The notes under the pieces are model-generated. The model searched no databases, was not told the DNA's origin, and saw only the letters and a list, made by a program, of their open reading frames with translations. From positions 1,178,001-1,242,000 of the forward strand of contig CM056878.1 of NCBI GenBank assembly GCA_029876055.1: DNA of 64,000 nucleotides, read 5' to 3'. Numbering within the stretch: the first letter of the stretch is position 1; every line of letters starts with the position of its first letter. Below, one piece after another: positions 22,835 through 33,288 of this stretch. A program made the translations under genes and the position numbers. Source of the DNA: Madurella fahalii (Eukaryota; Ascomycota; Sordariomycetes; Sordariales).

Positions 22835-23332
22835 CCCTTCAGAGAGGAGATAGTTCGCGGGCGCACACAGAGTGTATGGGTAGGCAGAAACCGCTTTACC
22901 ACTGCCGCGCAAAGAGTCGGAATTCGCGACGCCGTCTGTGGCGGCGGGCGGTTGGACGGTCTGTAGACATCTCTGGAGTTTTGGATGCGATTGCTGGGGC
23001 AAGCGATCCCAGTTTGTTTTTGGAGGTTTCCTGGTTGGTCAAAGCTTATATTTTCTACAGCTAACACAGGTAATAACAAGGTGCCTTTCAGCATTTCAGA
23101 AATAACCTCCCAGTAACAGATTGCTAGTAGCTAAATATACCGTAGCCATGGGCGCTTGTTCTACAGTAAAGCCCGCGAGGCTAAGTACAATGATTTCTCA
23201 AGTTGGAGCCGCGAGCGCCCACAACCCTCAACTGTGCGTCCTATAACATAACAAAGAACCATATCTCCTCTCATTTAGCATCGGGGTAGAAATATAAGAC
23301 CTTCACCTGGCAGCGGACAGGAAGGGCAAAAA
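22835..23332. other. Intergenic: CDK11-type kinase promoter
   Basis: This is the promoter side of the kinase gene up to the tRNA. No coding sequence is supported. The open frame extending the kinase upstream from 22834 to 23002 has no conserved look. Confidence 0.6.
23328..23332 (-). terminator. RNA polymerase III T5 terminator of tRNA-Val
   Basis: Five Ts on the minus strand directly follow the discriminator base of the tRNA, the normal polymerase III stop. Confidence 0.85.
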
Positions 23333-23431
23333 TGACCGACCCAGGGATCGAACCTGGCACCTTCTCGGTGGAATTACTCCAGTTTATTCAACTTTGTGAA
23401 CGAGACGTGATAACCACTACACCAGTCGGCC
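23333..23431 (-). tRNA. tRNA-Val (anticodon CAC) with 26-nt intron
   Basis: The minus strand folds as a complete cloverleaf. The acceptor is GGCCGAC (23425-23431) pairing with GTCGGTC. The D arm is GTGT-AGTGGTTA-TCAC, the anticodon stem is TCTCG/CGAGA, the loop is TTCACA plus C, and the T arm is CCAGG-TTCGATC-CCTGG. Without the intron it is 73 nt. The 26-nt intron sits at the canonical place one base 3' of the anticodon (23369-23394). The internal A box (TGGTGTAGTGG) and B box (GGTTCGATCC) for polymerase III are both present. Confidence 0.93.
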
Positions 23432-23868
23432 GCGATGACAGAAGGAGCCGAATAACAGTGCTATCCAGGGTTGCCATTGGAGGGGCAAGTGGTAGAAGGG
23501 CCGCGTGTGGACCGAGCTAATCATGCAACAGTGGAAGAACCCCGCTAACTATCTTGCTCGACAGCCCTCCTCGAGCAAGCATAAAACTGCATGTTGGGAG
23601 GGGGTCTTGGATAACGGACCACTGAGAATCACTGAAGATCATGGAGGGGCATCCTAGGAAACGCCAATCGCTGGCCCAGGACAGGGGCTGGAGCGGACGG
23701 ACCATGCGCTAAGGAGGCCAATCTCTCCCCCGTCAAAAGCTACCTTTGTCTCTAACTCGCTACCTACTTTCCACTTTCTTGCAGCTGCTAGACGAGCAGC
23801 TGCCTCAACCGCCTTTTACTTTTTGACAAGAGCATCCCCAAGGTTCTGCTTGATAACCCGTCTTCCAA
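23432..23868. other. Intergenic: coronin promoter and leader
   Basis: No gene is supported. The last 150 bases before the coronin ATG are rich in C and T, as in many fungal leaders. Confidence 0.6.
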
Positions 23869-26073
23869 ATGGCTGGCCGATTTGTTCGCGCGTCGAAATA
23901 CCGTAGGCGGCCCCGGCTCTGCTCGCGTGCTCAACCGCGAAGTGGGAGTGGCATCGCATGCGGCAGCTGTTGACTGATGCTGTCGCAGGACACGTCTTTG
24001 GCAAGCCCACCAAAAAGGAGTTTTGCTACGACAACCTCCATATCAGCCGCAATGCCTGGGATACCAACTTGATCAAGGTACTGTGCTGCCTTGTAGCCGC
24101 GTCGCTCCGCCGTGTCGCATCGCAGCCCGACCGCTGACCCCCTGACCCTTCCAGGTGAACCCCGAGTACCTGTCGGTCAATTGGGAAGCAAGCGGTGGCG
24201 GCGCGTTTGCCGTAATTCCCCTGAACGAACGTGGGAAACTCCCCGACCAAATACCCCTGTTCCGAGGCCATACTGCTGCCGTGCTGGACACAGACTGGTG
24301 CGTGGCCGTCCCTGCCCGTTGCTTCGGTGAGGGGACATCGACCTGATCTGGGCATAGGAACCCTTTCAACGACCGCATCATCGCCTCGGCCTCCGACGAT
24401 GGCAAGGTCTTCGTGTGGGAGGTGCCCCAGGGATTTACGCTCTACACAGACGCCGAGGAGGTCCCCGATGTCGCCCCCGTCAGCAGGCTGCCTGGCCACT
24501 CGAGGTGCGACTGCCGCTTACCTCCGCGACCCGGTGCACTAACTATTCTTATAGAAAAGTCGGGCATGTCCTCTTCAATCCCGCCGCCGAGAACATCCTC
24601 GCTTCCTCGTCAGGCGACTTAGCCATCAAGCTGTGGGACATCAGCACCGGCCAGGCGGCTATTACCCTCAAAAACCCAGAGATTGTGCAGAGTCTGTCGT
24701 GGAGCGCCAACGGCTCCATGCTGGTTACCACGTCCCGGGATAAGAAGTTGCGCGTGTGGGATGTTCGTCAGGAGACGCCGGTGCACGAATATGCCGGCCA
24801 TGAGGGCGCCAAGAACAGCCGCGCAGTGTGGATGGGCGAGCACAACCGCATCGCCACGACTGGTTTCTCAAGGATGAGCGAGAGGCAGATTGGTCTGTGG
24901 GAGCCGGGCCGGAAAGAGCCCATCGGCGGCTTCACGTCGCTCGACTCGATCTCGGGTGTTTGCATGCCGTTCTGGGGTGAGTTTACCTCTATACTCTCTG
25001 GTCCGTGGAGGCATTCCTAACAGGCACAGACGAGGGCTCAAACTGTCTCTACCTGGCCGGAAAGGGGTAAGTTTGACTTTTCGACAGTGCATTTGTCGTA
25101 CCTACTCACACTCTCCAGCGATGGTAACATTCGCTATTTCGAATACGAAAATGACAAGTTCGAGTTCTTGTCCGAGTACAAGTCGGCCGATCCCCAGCGT
25201 GGAATCGCATTCGTACCGCGGCGCGGCATTAACGTTCACGAAAACGAGGTTATGCGGGCTTACAAGACGGTCAACGATGCGTATATTGAGCCTATCTCCT
25301 TCACCGTGCCCCGCCGCGCCGAGACGTTCCAGTCAGACCTCTATCCCCCGGCCACCGGCCTCAGGCCCGCCATGTCTGCCAAGGAATGGCTCGACGGCAA
25401 GACGGGCGTTCCGCCCAAGATTGACCTGGAGAGCGTCTACGATGGCAACGCCCCTGTCGAGGTTCCCGCCGATTACAAGCCGCCTGCCGCTGCGTCAGCT
25501 CCTGCTCCCGCTCCCGCCCCCGTCCCGAAGAAGGAGCCTGAGCCAGCGCCGGCCCCTGTGCGCGCCCCGGCCACGGTGGCTGATCAGAAGAGCTCTATCT
25601 CAGCGATGGCGAACAAATTCCAGGACGATGAGGAGGAGGAAGGCGGGAACGACGACGCCGAGACATCGAGCTTCGAGGAGATTACGCGACCTCCTCCCCG
25701 CTCCGCCGTGCCGACCCGGTCTCCCAGCAAGCCGCAGCCAGTCACGACAGCTGCTCCTGTTACCCAAACGAAGTCGGTCTCCCCGGTCAGGTCTCCCCAG
25801 GCTACTGCGGCACCCGTCTCCCGCGCCGCCGCTGCGAGCCCCGCACCCTCGACCTCGGCAGTTGAGGCATCGCTGGAGCAGATCGTGAAGCTCATCGAGC
25901 ACCAGGGCAAGGTTATCACGGATCAGAGCGAGAAGATCACAGCCCAGACCCAGCTCATTGTCCGCCTAACCACCGAGGTGGATATGCTCAAGAAGAAGGT
26001 CGGCGCGGGCTCGCAGGACCAGAGCGAGCGTATCCGGCAGCTGGAGTTGGAGCTGGAAGAGGCGAGGTCGTGA
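23869..26073 (+). CDS. CRN1: Coronin, actin-binding WD40 protein
   Basis: Seven exons: 23869-23902, 23989-24077, 24155-24297, 24358-24504, 24555-24976, 25030-25066 and 25119-26073, giving 608 residues. Coronins bind F-actin and regulate Arp2/3 at cortical patches and hyphal tips. The N-terminus MAGRFVRASKYRHVFGKPTKKEF is the coronin signature and emerges after the first splice. A seven-bladed propeller follows (DTDWNPFNDRIIASASDDGKVFVWEVP, GDLAIKLWD, SRDKKLRVWDVR). Then comes the coronin C-terminal extension (GIAFVPRRGINVHENEVMRAYK, MSAKEWLDGKTG). Residues about 390-540 are an Ala/Pro-rich linker, and the end is a coiled coil (LIEHQGKVITDQSEKI...LELELEEARS) for oligomerisation. All junction phases agree. 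Confidence 0.96.
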
Positions 26074-26576
26074 GAGTCGGCAGCTGTAATTACTGGCGAG
26101 TTTGGAAAGACGGCAGACGGTGGATGGTCTGGCTACGATCAAGATGTTTATGAGCAATGGACGGGCGTTTCAGGGGCTCTTTGGAGTACAACCCGCGTGT
26201 TGCAATTGGGCTAGCGGTCGGGGAAAAGCTCTCGTTCGTCGTGGCACTTCACTGGACAGGCAGCAGAACAAACCAAGATCAACTTGCTGAGCCGTTTACG
26301 AGTTGGGCCACTGCCCTTGGTCCGTTGGTTTCAACGGGTATGACGAACTTATTCCGGCGTGGCATCATCCACGTCGATATCACAAATGACCCGGAGTCCA
26401 GGACGGTAGAGAGCGTTAACTGTAGTATACCAGCCTGACAAATTGTGCTCCGTTCTAGTTGTGGACAGAAAGTAATGCCTGTCATCTACTTTGGGTGGTC
26501 TAGCGAGCTGAACAGCGTCAGCCCCTCGAATATCTATATACACGTCTCGCGGAACGAGTATCGCATACATTTCGTC
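26074..26576. other. Intergenic between convergent genes
   Basis: These 500 bases contain the 3' ends of coronin and the zeta-fold gene. No other feature is seen. Confidence 0.65.
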
Positions 26577-27788
26577 TCAAGATCCGTCCTCCACTCTGGT
26601 TGAGACGAAATCCTGCACATCCAACGGCTTCAGATCTGGAAACACTCTATCAAACCCCGTCCCTAACCCAGCCATCAACTTCTCAATCTCCTCAACCTCC
26701 CTATCGATCTTGGGGTCCCCAATCGCTCTCAGCATATCCAGATCCTCCTCTGCCGCCTTCTTCTCCTCGACAGACAGCCCTCTGGCCCTCTCCAACTCCA
26801 ACGCCTCCAGCGCCCCAGCCTTATCCCTCCACTGCCCGCCTTCCCCCCTCTCATTCGCATACACAACCAACCCATTCCTCCTCACCACCACAACCCTCCC
26901 CACCTCCTCCCCGCGATCCACCCACCCCACCGCCTCCGCCAACCCCCGGTAACTCTCGTCGTGCACCGCCCGAGGGGTAAGCCGCACAGGCAGGCCGCGC
27001 GACCCGGCCTCAGGCAGCCGCCGATGATACCGCGCCAGCACCCCGAGCCGGCTCAGGCCCTCGGGGACGGCTAGCACCGCGACCCGCACGTCGTACCCAC
27101 CCCCACCCCCATCCCCATCCCCCTCGCCGTTGCCGTTGCCGTTGCCATTGCCGTTGCCGCTGCCGCTGCCCGCCTGGTTGGCAAACACGCCCACGAGCCT
27201 CTCAAACTCGCCGCTGCGCCGGCACGCGCTCTCCACCAGCACGTCGGCGCCCGCCCGCGCCGCGTGCGCGCACACCCCGCGCAGCCAGGCGGCCGCGTCG
27301 GCGCCGGCGAGGCGCGAGGCGTGCGGCCCCGGGAGGGCGGCGAGGCAGGTGTGGTAGTGCGGGTGGTAGGTTTTGTACGTGTCGGCGATGAGGTGGACTA
27401 CGGCCGGCTGGGTGGGGTTGTCCTGCTGCTGCTGGTGCCGTTGGAGGGTGTTGAGAAGGAGAGGCGCCAGGCGCGTCTTGCCGGCCCCCGTCTGGCCTAG
27501 GATGAGGATTGCTAGGGGCCGCCGGCGGCGCTGGGTTTGCGGTTGGGAAGGGGAGCGGCTAGGGAGGAAGGGGTACAGCTCGCGGGGGAGGATTTGTGTG
27601 TGGAGGATGTGCTCGTGTTGGGAGGGGGTTAGTTTCCAGGAGGCCAGGAGGGCCGGGATGTCTGGGTTAGTGGTTGCGATTGTGGAAGGGTGTGCATCCT
27701 GCGGGTTGGGGTGGTGGTTGTTGGATGCTGGTGGACGAGACGCGGCTTGCGTGGATCCGTCGAGGACAGATTCTTGAGGGTCTGCCAT
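26577..27788 (-). CDS. Zeta-toxin-fold P-loop kinase-like protein
   Basis: A single exon encodes 403 residues. It resembles fungal proteins assigned to the zeta toxin family, P-loop kinases whose bacterial members phosphorylate UDP-sugars; no substrate is known for fungal members. Visible features are a short N-terminal helical region (SWKLTPSQHEHILHTQILP), the Walker A GQTGAGKT at residues 98-105, a core with HLIADTYKTYHPHY and VLVESACRRSGEF, a later AVLAVPEGLSRLGVLARY block and a charged C-terminus. About residues 205-229 are an insert of alternating Gly with Ser, Asn, Glu and Asp encoded by a hexanucleotide repeat. No antitoxin-like partner lies next to it; the neighbours are coronin and a lyase-family enzyme. 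A housekeeping or signalling role is as likely as a toxic one. Confidence 0.75.
   Translation of the reverse strand: MADPQESVLDGSTQAASRPPASNNHHPNPQDAHPSTIATTNPDIPALLASWKLTPSQHEHILHTQILPRELYPFLPSRSPSQPQTQRRRRPLAILILGQTGAGKTRLAPLLLNTLQRHQQQQDNPTQPAVVHLIADTYKTYHPHYHTCLAALPGPHASRLAGADAAAWLRGVCAHAARAGADVLVESACRRSGEFERLVGVFANQAGSGSGNGNGNGNGNGEGDGDGGGGGYDVRVAVLAVPEGLSRLGVLARYHRRLPEAGSRGLPVRLTPRAVHDESYRGLAEAVGWVDRGEEVGRVVVVRRNGLVVYANERGEGGQWRDKAGALEALELERARGLSVEEKKAAEEDLDMLRAIGDPKIDREVEEIEKLMAGLGTGFDRVFPDLKPLDVQDFVSTRVEDGS
27125..27165 (-). repeat. Hexanucleotide repeat coding Gly-Asn
   Basis: About six imperfect copies of a CCGTTG-type unit (plus strand) encode a Gly-Asn/Gly-Ser run inside the zeta-fold gene. 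Its length is expected to vary between strains. Confidence 0.85.
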
Positions 27789-28649
27789 TCTCCCGCTATT
27801 CTAGTGGGTTGAGCGCAAACCCCGGAGATTATCTGGCGTCGAGGTATCTGCCGGCTGACGGATGTATACTCCGAGGATAGGAGGATCTGGTTTAGATAGA
27901 ACCAAGGTATCCAAGGTTATTGAGCCGAGTCTGGGCAACGCCTACGGAGCTTGAGATTCTGGTTTCAAACATTGGGTTATGAGCCTTGGCGTTGTACATT
28001 TATAGTTGAAGCTCGACCACCCTGGCATTGTCTGGAGCGAAGATGGAGGTATCATGGAGGTTACATTGATAGCGCATCCCTACTAGCGCTCTGGAGGTGA
28101 GCACCGTTACGTAAGTTGACATATGGGACGCGGGATGGCCATGGCGGGCGCGGGTGGGCAGCCCGGCTCGGTGTGCGTATGCGCGGAATGTAACATGAAC
28201 ACTTGCGGCCTGCCAGGGACGCCAATACGCAGCAAAGCTGGGTTGCACTCCGTCCGGATGGCGCCAGTTTTGGTACCGAGCTTGCAGTGCACAGTATGTC
28301 TGTACACTCCTGCCCATTAGTATCCCTTGGCTAAGTTCATCTGTGAGATACTTTCGAGATATCTCGAGAGGTGCTCCCCGTCCGTGGAGACCGTCCGCCG
28401 TATGCCCCGGCCGAGTGTGTTATTCCCGGGTGCAGCCCGAATGCCGAGTCAGGACCACGGGCTCCACAAAGTCGGGCCCGTTCGGGCTCCCTTGGCAGAC
28501 GGTCCCACCGTGCTCCGATACACGCTCCGGTGAGGCCGAAGTTTCCTTCGGTCGTAGACATCTCATCTGATGAACAATAAAAGTATCTCTACCCCCTTTT
28601 CTTTGCCCTCTCGTTATCACTCAGCCACCCAACTACCCAAACACCCACA
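27789..28649. other. Intergenic, shared promoter region
   Basis: The two flanking genes diverge from here. No open frame shows a domain. The last 60 bases before 28650 are a C/T/A-rich leader. Confidence 0.6.
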
Positions 28650-29821
28650 ATGATAAACCGCGCAGCCACCACCCTCCGCTCCTACCTCTTGGACCCCTCG
28701 AAAACCCTCGTCTGCCCCGGTGTGCAAGATGGTCTCTCGGCACGCGTATGCCTCGAGCAAGGTTTTGAAGCCCTGTACATGGTACGTCCCTTTCCACCCT
28801 ACTGATTTCTCTGCTCCCATATTCATGAACCTCATCACAGACGGGCGCAGGCACTGCCATCTCCACCCTGGGCGCCCCCGACCTAGGCCTAACAACAGCA
28901 GACGACATGGTGCGCAACGCGGGCATGATCGCCTCGCTTGACCGTTCGATCCCTGTGATCGCCGACGCAGACACCGGGTTTGGCGGGCCGGTCATGGTTG
29001 CGCGGACAGTATGGCCCCCCCTTTTCTTCCTCTCTCCTTTTTACTCCCTTAGGTGTCCACCCTCAGAATCCTCAATATTTCAAAGAATAATAGTAACAGA
29101 AAAAAAAAAAGGTAGAGCGCTATATTCTCTCAGGCGTCGCAGCCCTGCACATAGAAGACCAAGTTCTGGCAAAGCGGTGCGGGCATCTCCTCGGCGAGGA
29201 GCTCGTTGGCACAACGACGTATGTCGCGCACATCCGCGCGGCCGACGCGGCGCGCAAGGCGCTCGGATCGGACGTTGTGCTCATTGCGCGGACCGACGCG
29301 CTGCAGAGCCTCGGGTTCGACGAGGCCGTGGCGCGGCTCCAGGCGGCCGTCGCGGCCGGGGCGGACGTGGCGTTCCTAGAGGGGATCAGGAATCTCAATG
29401 AGATGAGGAGAGTGGTCGAGGCTATGGTTCGTCTCCGTTTTTCTTTCTCGTCTCCTCGATTTTTCTATCTACCGTGGTTAGTATAAAAAGAAAGGCAGGT
29501 GACTGACTGGCGCAGGCACCGACGCCATGTCTCCTCAACATGGTCGCCGGCGGAGTTACGCCTTTAGTGGATGCGGCCACAGCTAAAGAGATGGGTTACA
29601 AGATTGTCATTTGGCCGTGCTTTGCCATGACGGCGGCGTATCTTGCGTACCGGCAGGCTGCCGAGGAGTTAAAGACGACGGGTGCGATTAAGGAGAGGCT
29701 CAAGGACGACGGCAAGACGGTGGACGGCGGGGTTCGCGAGTTATTTGAGCTCTGCGGGTTGAGGAGGTGCGCAGAGTTTGATAAGGAGATGGGTGGGAAG
29801 GCGTATGACAAAGGCGTATAA
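28650..29821 (+). CDS. Isocitrate lyase/PEP mutase superfamily enzyme
   Basis: Four exons: 28650-28781, 28841-29008, 29112-29426 and 29516-29821, giving 306 residues. The superfamily cleaves or forms C-C or P-C bonds next to a carboxylate with Mg2+. Motifs are LVCPGVQDGLSARV, the metal-binding IADADTGFGG and HIEDQVLAKRCGHL. KRCGH carries the Cys used by C-C lyases (isocitrate, methylisocitrate, dimethylmalate and oxaloacetate-cleaving enzymes), whereas phosphonomutases have Asn-Ser there, so a lyase or oxaloacetate hydrolase activity is more likely. The substrate cannot be read. It is too short for isocitrate lyase itself. All exons are phase 0. The second intron ends in an A-rich tract rather than a pyrimidine tract, so that acceptor deserves checking. 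Confidence 0.88.
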
Positions 29822-30026
29822 TATCGAGCAAGATGCTGAAAACGAATCATACGTGAAAGGTACTAGTGATATGATCAACTGATAGATACCAGTCGCACAG
29901 AGGAACTGTGTTGAACGTCTGTCTCTTTACCCACGCTCACATACATAACAGCAAATCAGTATCATACAACTAATAACACATCCTCCAAGGATGGCATCAC
30001 AATATACCGCCTATCCACTCCATGAC

Positions 30027-32205
30027 TCACGAGTCATCCACCCATCTTCCCCGCTCATAACCGGCCTCATAAACCCCGGTGTCCCAAACCACCAACCTCC
30101 CCCTCCTCCTCCAGTCCTCATTAAACGCCCCGTTCGAGGCCGACCACGCCTTCCTAAGCTTTACCCCCATCTCCTTTCCAGGGGCATCCTCCCCTTCAAA
30201 AAACTCCCTCAACAGCCCCTCAATTCCCTCAAAACCAACGATGTACCTCGGCATCTCTCCCCCTCTCCCGCCGGCCTCCTTGCTCGCAGGCCACATCTCC
30301 CCGGTCAAGAACCCGACGCCATACCCTCCATCAGCACCCCTCCGATAAAACCTGTCCGCCTCGTCAAGATACCCCTCTCTCTCGACGCTCCCGGGGGCGG
30401 TATGCAGTGGCGGTTCGCAGGTTAGGGCGCGGGCGCGCAAGGCGGGGTAGACGAGGTGGGAGCGCCAGGGGGTTGAGTGGCAGGGCATCAGGAACAGGGC
30501 GAAGAGCTCGGTGCTCTTATCGCTGTTGTTTCCGGTATCGCTGTTGCCGATGAACAGGGCATCCGGGTGGAGCCGCTCAAAGTCGGTGCGGAGGAAGTTG
30601 ACGACTGAGAGGACCGCGGACTGGTGGTAGAGGGAGAGATACCCCGCTATGAGAAGGTTGAGGGAGAGGATGTAGGCGAGCGTGAGTTTGTGGCGGAGGG
30701 AGACGGCGGTGGGACGTGGTGAGGACGATGATGATGCCGCGGCGGCGGGCGCCTTGGTGAAAAAGGCTGTGATGTAGGGTGCCCCGATTATGTGTAGGAT
30801 GGGAAGAAGCGGGTAAATGAAGCGGACTTCTTTATGAGAAATGGTGGATAGGAGAATTATCATGGCCGTTGAAGTCAAGGAAAGAGTCTGGAGTATGTTG
30901 GATTGGCGGTTAGGGAGCTTCGTGGCGGAGAAGAATGTCTTCCACAGGCCAACAAGACAAAACGGCAGAAAGGTAGTGGTTAGAAGCGGAACACCCTGGA
31001 GGAGGTAATAATGCCAGGGCATGTGGCCGTAAAAGACGGCAAGAGACTGCGAGAGGTTGAAGTAGAGCCACTGGTACGGCGGGAAGGTCCAGAAGCCGAA
31101 GTAAAGACGGTCTGATACGAGAGACAGCGCTAGGACCGCCGTGCCGCAAATAATTATCTCTCGGAAGAGCACTATCAGAGACGATGAGCCTAGGGCTGAT
31201 TTACCGTGACGAGTCAATCCCATGAGCGACACGCCCAGAACGCCGAGCCATATGAACAAATTGGTTGGCCGCAGCAGGACGGCAATGGCCGCAAGTACAA
31301 GTGATATCCGGAGGCTACCACAGTTTCAGTACGGACTGGGCATCACTGACCGCGATAAGACCTACCTCATCACTCTGCCTGGCTGGTGTAGAGGCACATG
31401 TTTGCCCGCGTTTGCACTCTCGAGAAGCTCCCACGGCCAGTAGGAGAGGGCGGCTATAGTGAGGGTCGTTTCCAGCGAGTTGGAGAATGTCCTGGTGGAG
31501 CAGTACCACTGCCAGGGGTTGAGCGCCGTCATCCACAGCTGAATCGGGTCAGCACTCGGGTCAGAACACATCGGAACCAGAACTGACTGCAGCCCACGGA
31601 GCATTGCTCTCTCTGCCGTACAAGTCCATTGCCAGCTTCCACGTGTAAAAATCACCCAGCGCGGCAAACACTGACTGCAGCGCCCCGGGCAAGGCCACGA
31701 GGATAAAGGCCCTAAAAGGCACGAACAAGTGCAACAAGCCCATCAGGCTATCGGCAGCCTTGTATGCCAGGCCAAAAATGGCGGGATGGAGTGATGACCT
31801 GAGCTGATGTTGCCATTCCTACGGGTTCGGTGTTCGACGTCAGTAAGCAGATACGGCATATGCATCCAAACCATGAAAATGAGACAGTGAGTGTACCCAG
31901 GTCAGCCAAGCGCCACTGTCGCCGCCGAATGCGATCCTCCATGCCGGCTCCAGCGCCTGGAAGTACTCGTCTGGCTGGAAAAAGGTGCGCACGCACAGGG
32001 CGTTGATGAAGCGGAACAGGAGAAGCAGGCTGAGCACATCTCGGACCTGAGCAGCAGCGACTTGAGCATGTACATGCTGCACCCTCTCTCTTGTCGCATC
32101 TGCCGCATCTGCCGCATCCGCCGTGGCTGCTGCGTCGGGAACTGTCTTCCGCCGCACTCGCAGCCCTTCGGTGCCCGGATTGGAGCTCATTGCCTGACTC
32201 GGCAT
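30027..32205 (-). CDS. GPI10: GPI mannosyltransferase 3 (PIG-B/Gpi10)
   Basis: Four exons: 31897-32205, 31588-31818, 31366-31538 and 30027-31314, giving 666 residues. It adds the third mannose to the GPI-anchor precursor in the endoplasmic reticulum lumen. It is a GT22 family polytopic membrane protein. The catalytic luminal loop reads RTFFQPDEYFQALEPAW, with the family PDE acidic residues. The PFQWYCSTRTFSNSLET-type motif (PWQWYCSTRTFSNSLE), LRPTN and SHKEVRFIYPLLP are all hallmarks of Gpi10/PIG-B. The first 50 residues are a charged cytosolic tail. A second ATG five codons downstream (32190) is an equally good start. The donor at 31587 (GTCAGT) is weaker than usual, but the phase and the resulting WAALWMTALNPWQWY support it. 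Confidence 0.92.
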
Positions 32206-33288
32206 CAGGCGTGCGACGGCCAGTTCCGGTTGTTGACAGTCGTTTCCTGTCCTGGCTGCGTCCAGGAGTCGTCTAACTAATTACGATTCTGGGAAATATC
32301 TGACAGTGGCGTCGCCGACTGCTGCCAGGTGGTAGATACAACGCTCAGGGTGCACCTCCCGCATCACGCTAATTAGATAACGGCCGTTGGTGATTGGCTC
32401 GTGCCAGCCCTACAGCTGCTGCGGGCGAATCACCTGAGCAATCGGTTGGCCAGTCAGACGGACCAGACCCCTGTAACACCGGGGCCGAGCCCAACGCCCC
32501 AACTTCTCCGTCTCCGGCGTCGCTTCAAGACAGTCGACCTCACCGCAGCCCGGAGCTTCGGGATGATTGGCTCAAGGGAGAGACGTCACTGGCTGGTCTC
32601 GCCACCGGAAATTGCTTTACCGCGGACTGCTAAAACGGAAGGCCAAGGGCCGCGCACTCGGATCACCTGGAGACTTGGGAAAAAGAGCCTGGGAACGAGG
32701 TGGGCCGCGGCGGGCGGGTTTCACAACGGCGGCGCGCTCAGCATCGGCAATCCCAGGACCGGCCAGGGATCCGAGCCCCACGTGAGGTGGTTCGGTGTTG
32801 TCATGTTGTCATTGACGCCGCTTGCACTTGCACTTAGGGGTATGGTGGCGTTTCACTGAGTCCACAGAAACTGATTTTCCACTTGCATTGGCAAAGGGAA
32901 GTGTTGGGTAGTGCCGGGCGAGCCGTGCCGTTTATAATCCTCCCTTTCTCCCGCCTTGTATATTGAACAGTTCCTTTTCTCTTCCGCAGTCACCAATTGA
33001 GTTGTGAGGATTCGCGGGATTGCTTCGCTCACATCCGAATTGCTTCTAGATTACCCCCCGGGGTCTCTCGTCAAAGATTGAGCTAGCGACCTAAACCGCC
33101 TGGTCGGATCTTGGTCCCATTCTTCTTTATCGGTTCGATAGTGATAGTGGGGTAACCATCTGCACCACCACCAACAGTTCCCTACGTGCTGTCAACCAAC
33201 CTTGTCATAGTATTCGTCTGTCGTCATACCTGTCATACGCGGCTGGAGCCCATCACAACGTAACGCTACACAGTCAAAGCGAAGCACA
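32206..33288. other. Intergenic, divergent promoters of GPI10 and ornithine aminotransferase
   Basis: About 1.1 kb has no supported gene. From 32930 to 33288 the sequence looks like a transcribed leader (C/T-rich, ending AAGCACAATGG). Confidence 0.6.

Noticed and set aside
24890..25888. 332-codon frame on plus inside coronin
   Set aside because: It is an out-of-frame, Arg/Ser/Pro-rich reading of coronin exons and crosses two coronin introns.
26577..29821. Zeta-fold gene and lyase-family gene as a toxin-antitoxin style pair
   Set aside because: They are divergent, 860 bases apart, and the second is a metabolic enzyme family with no known antitoxin role.
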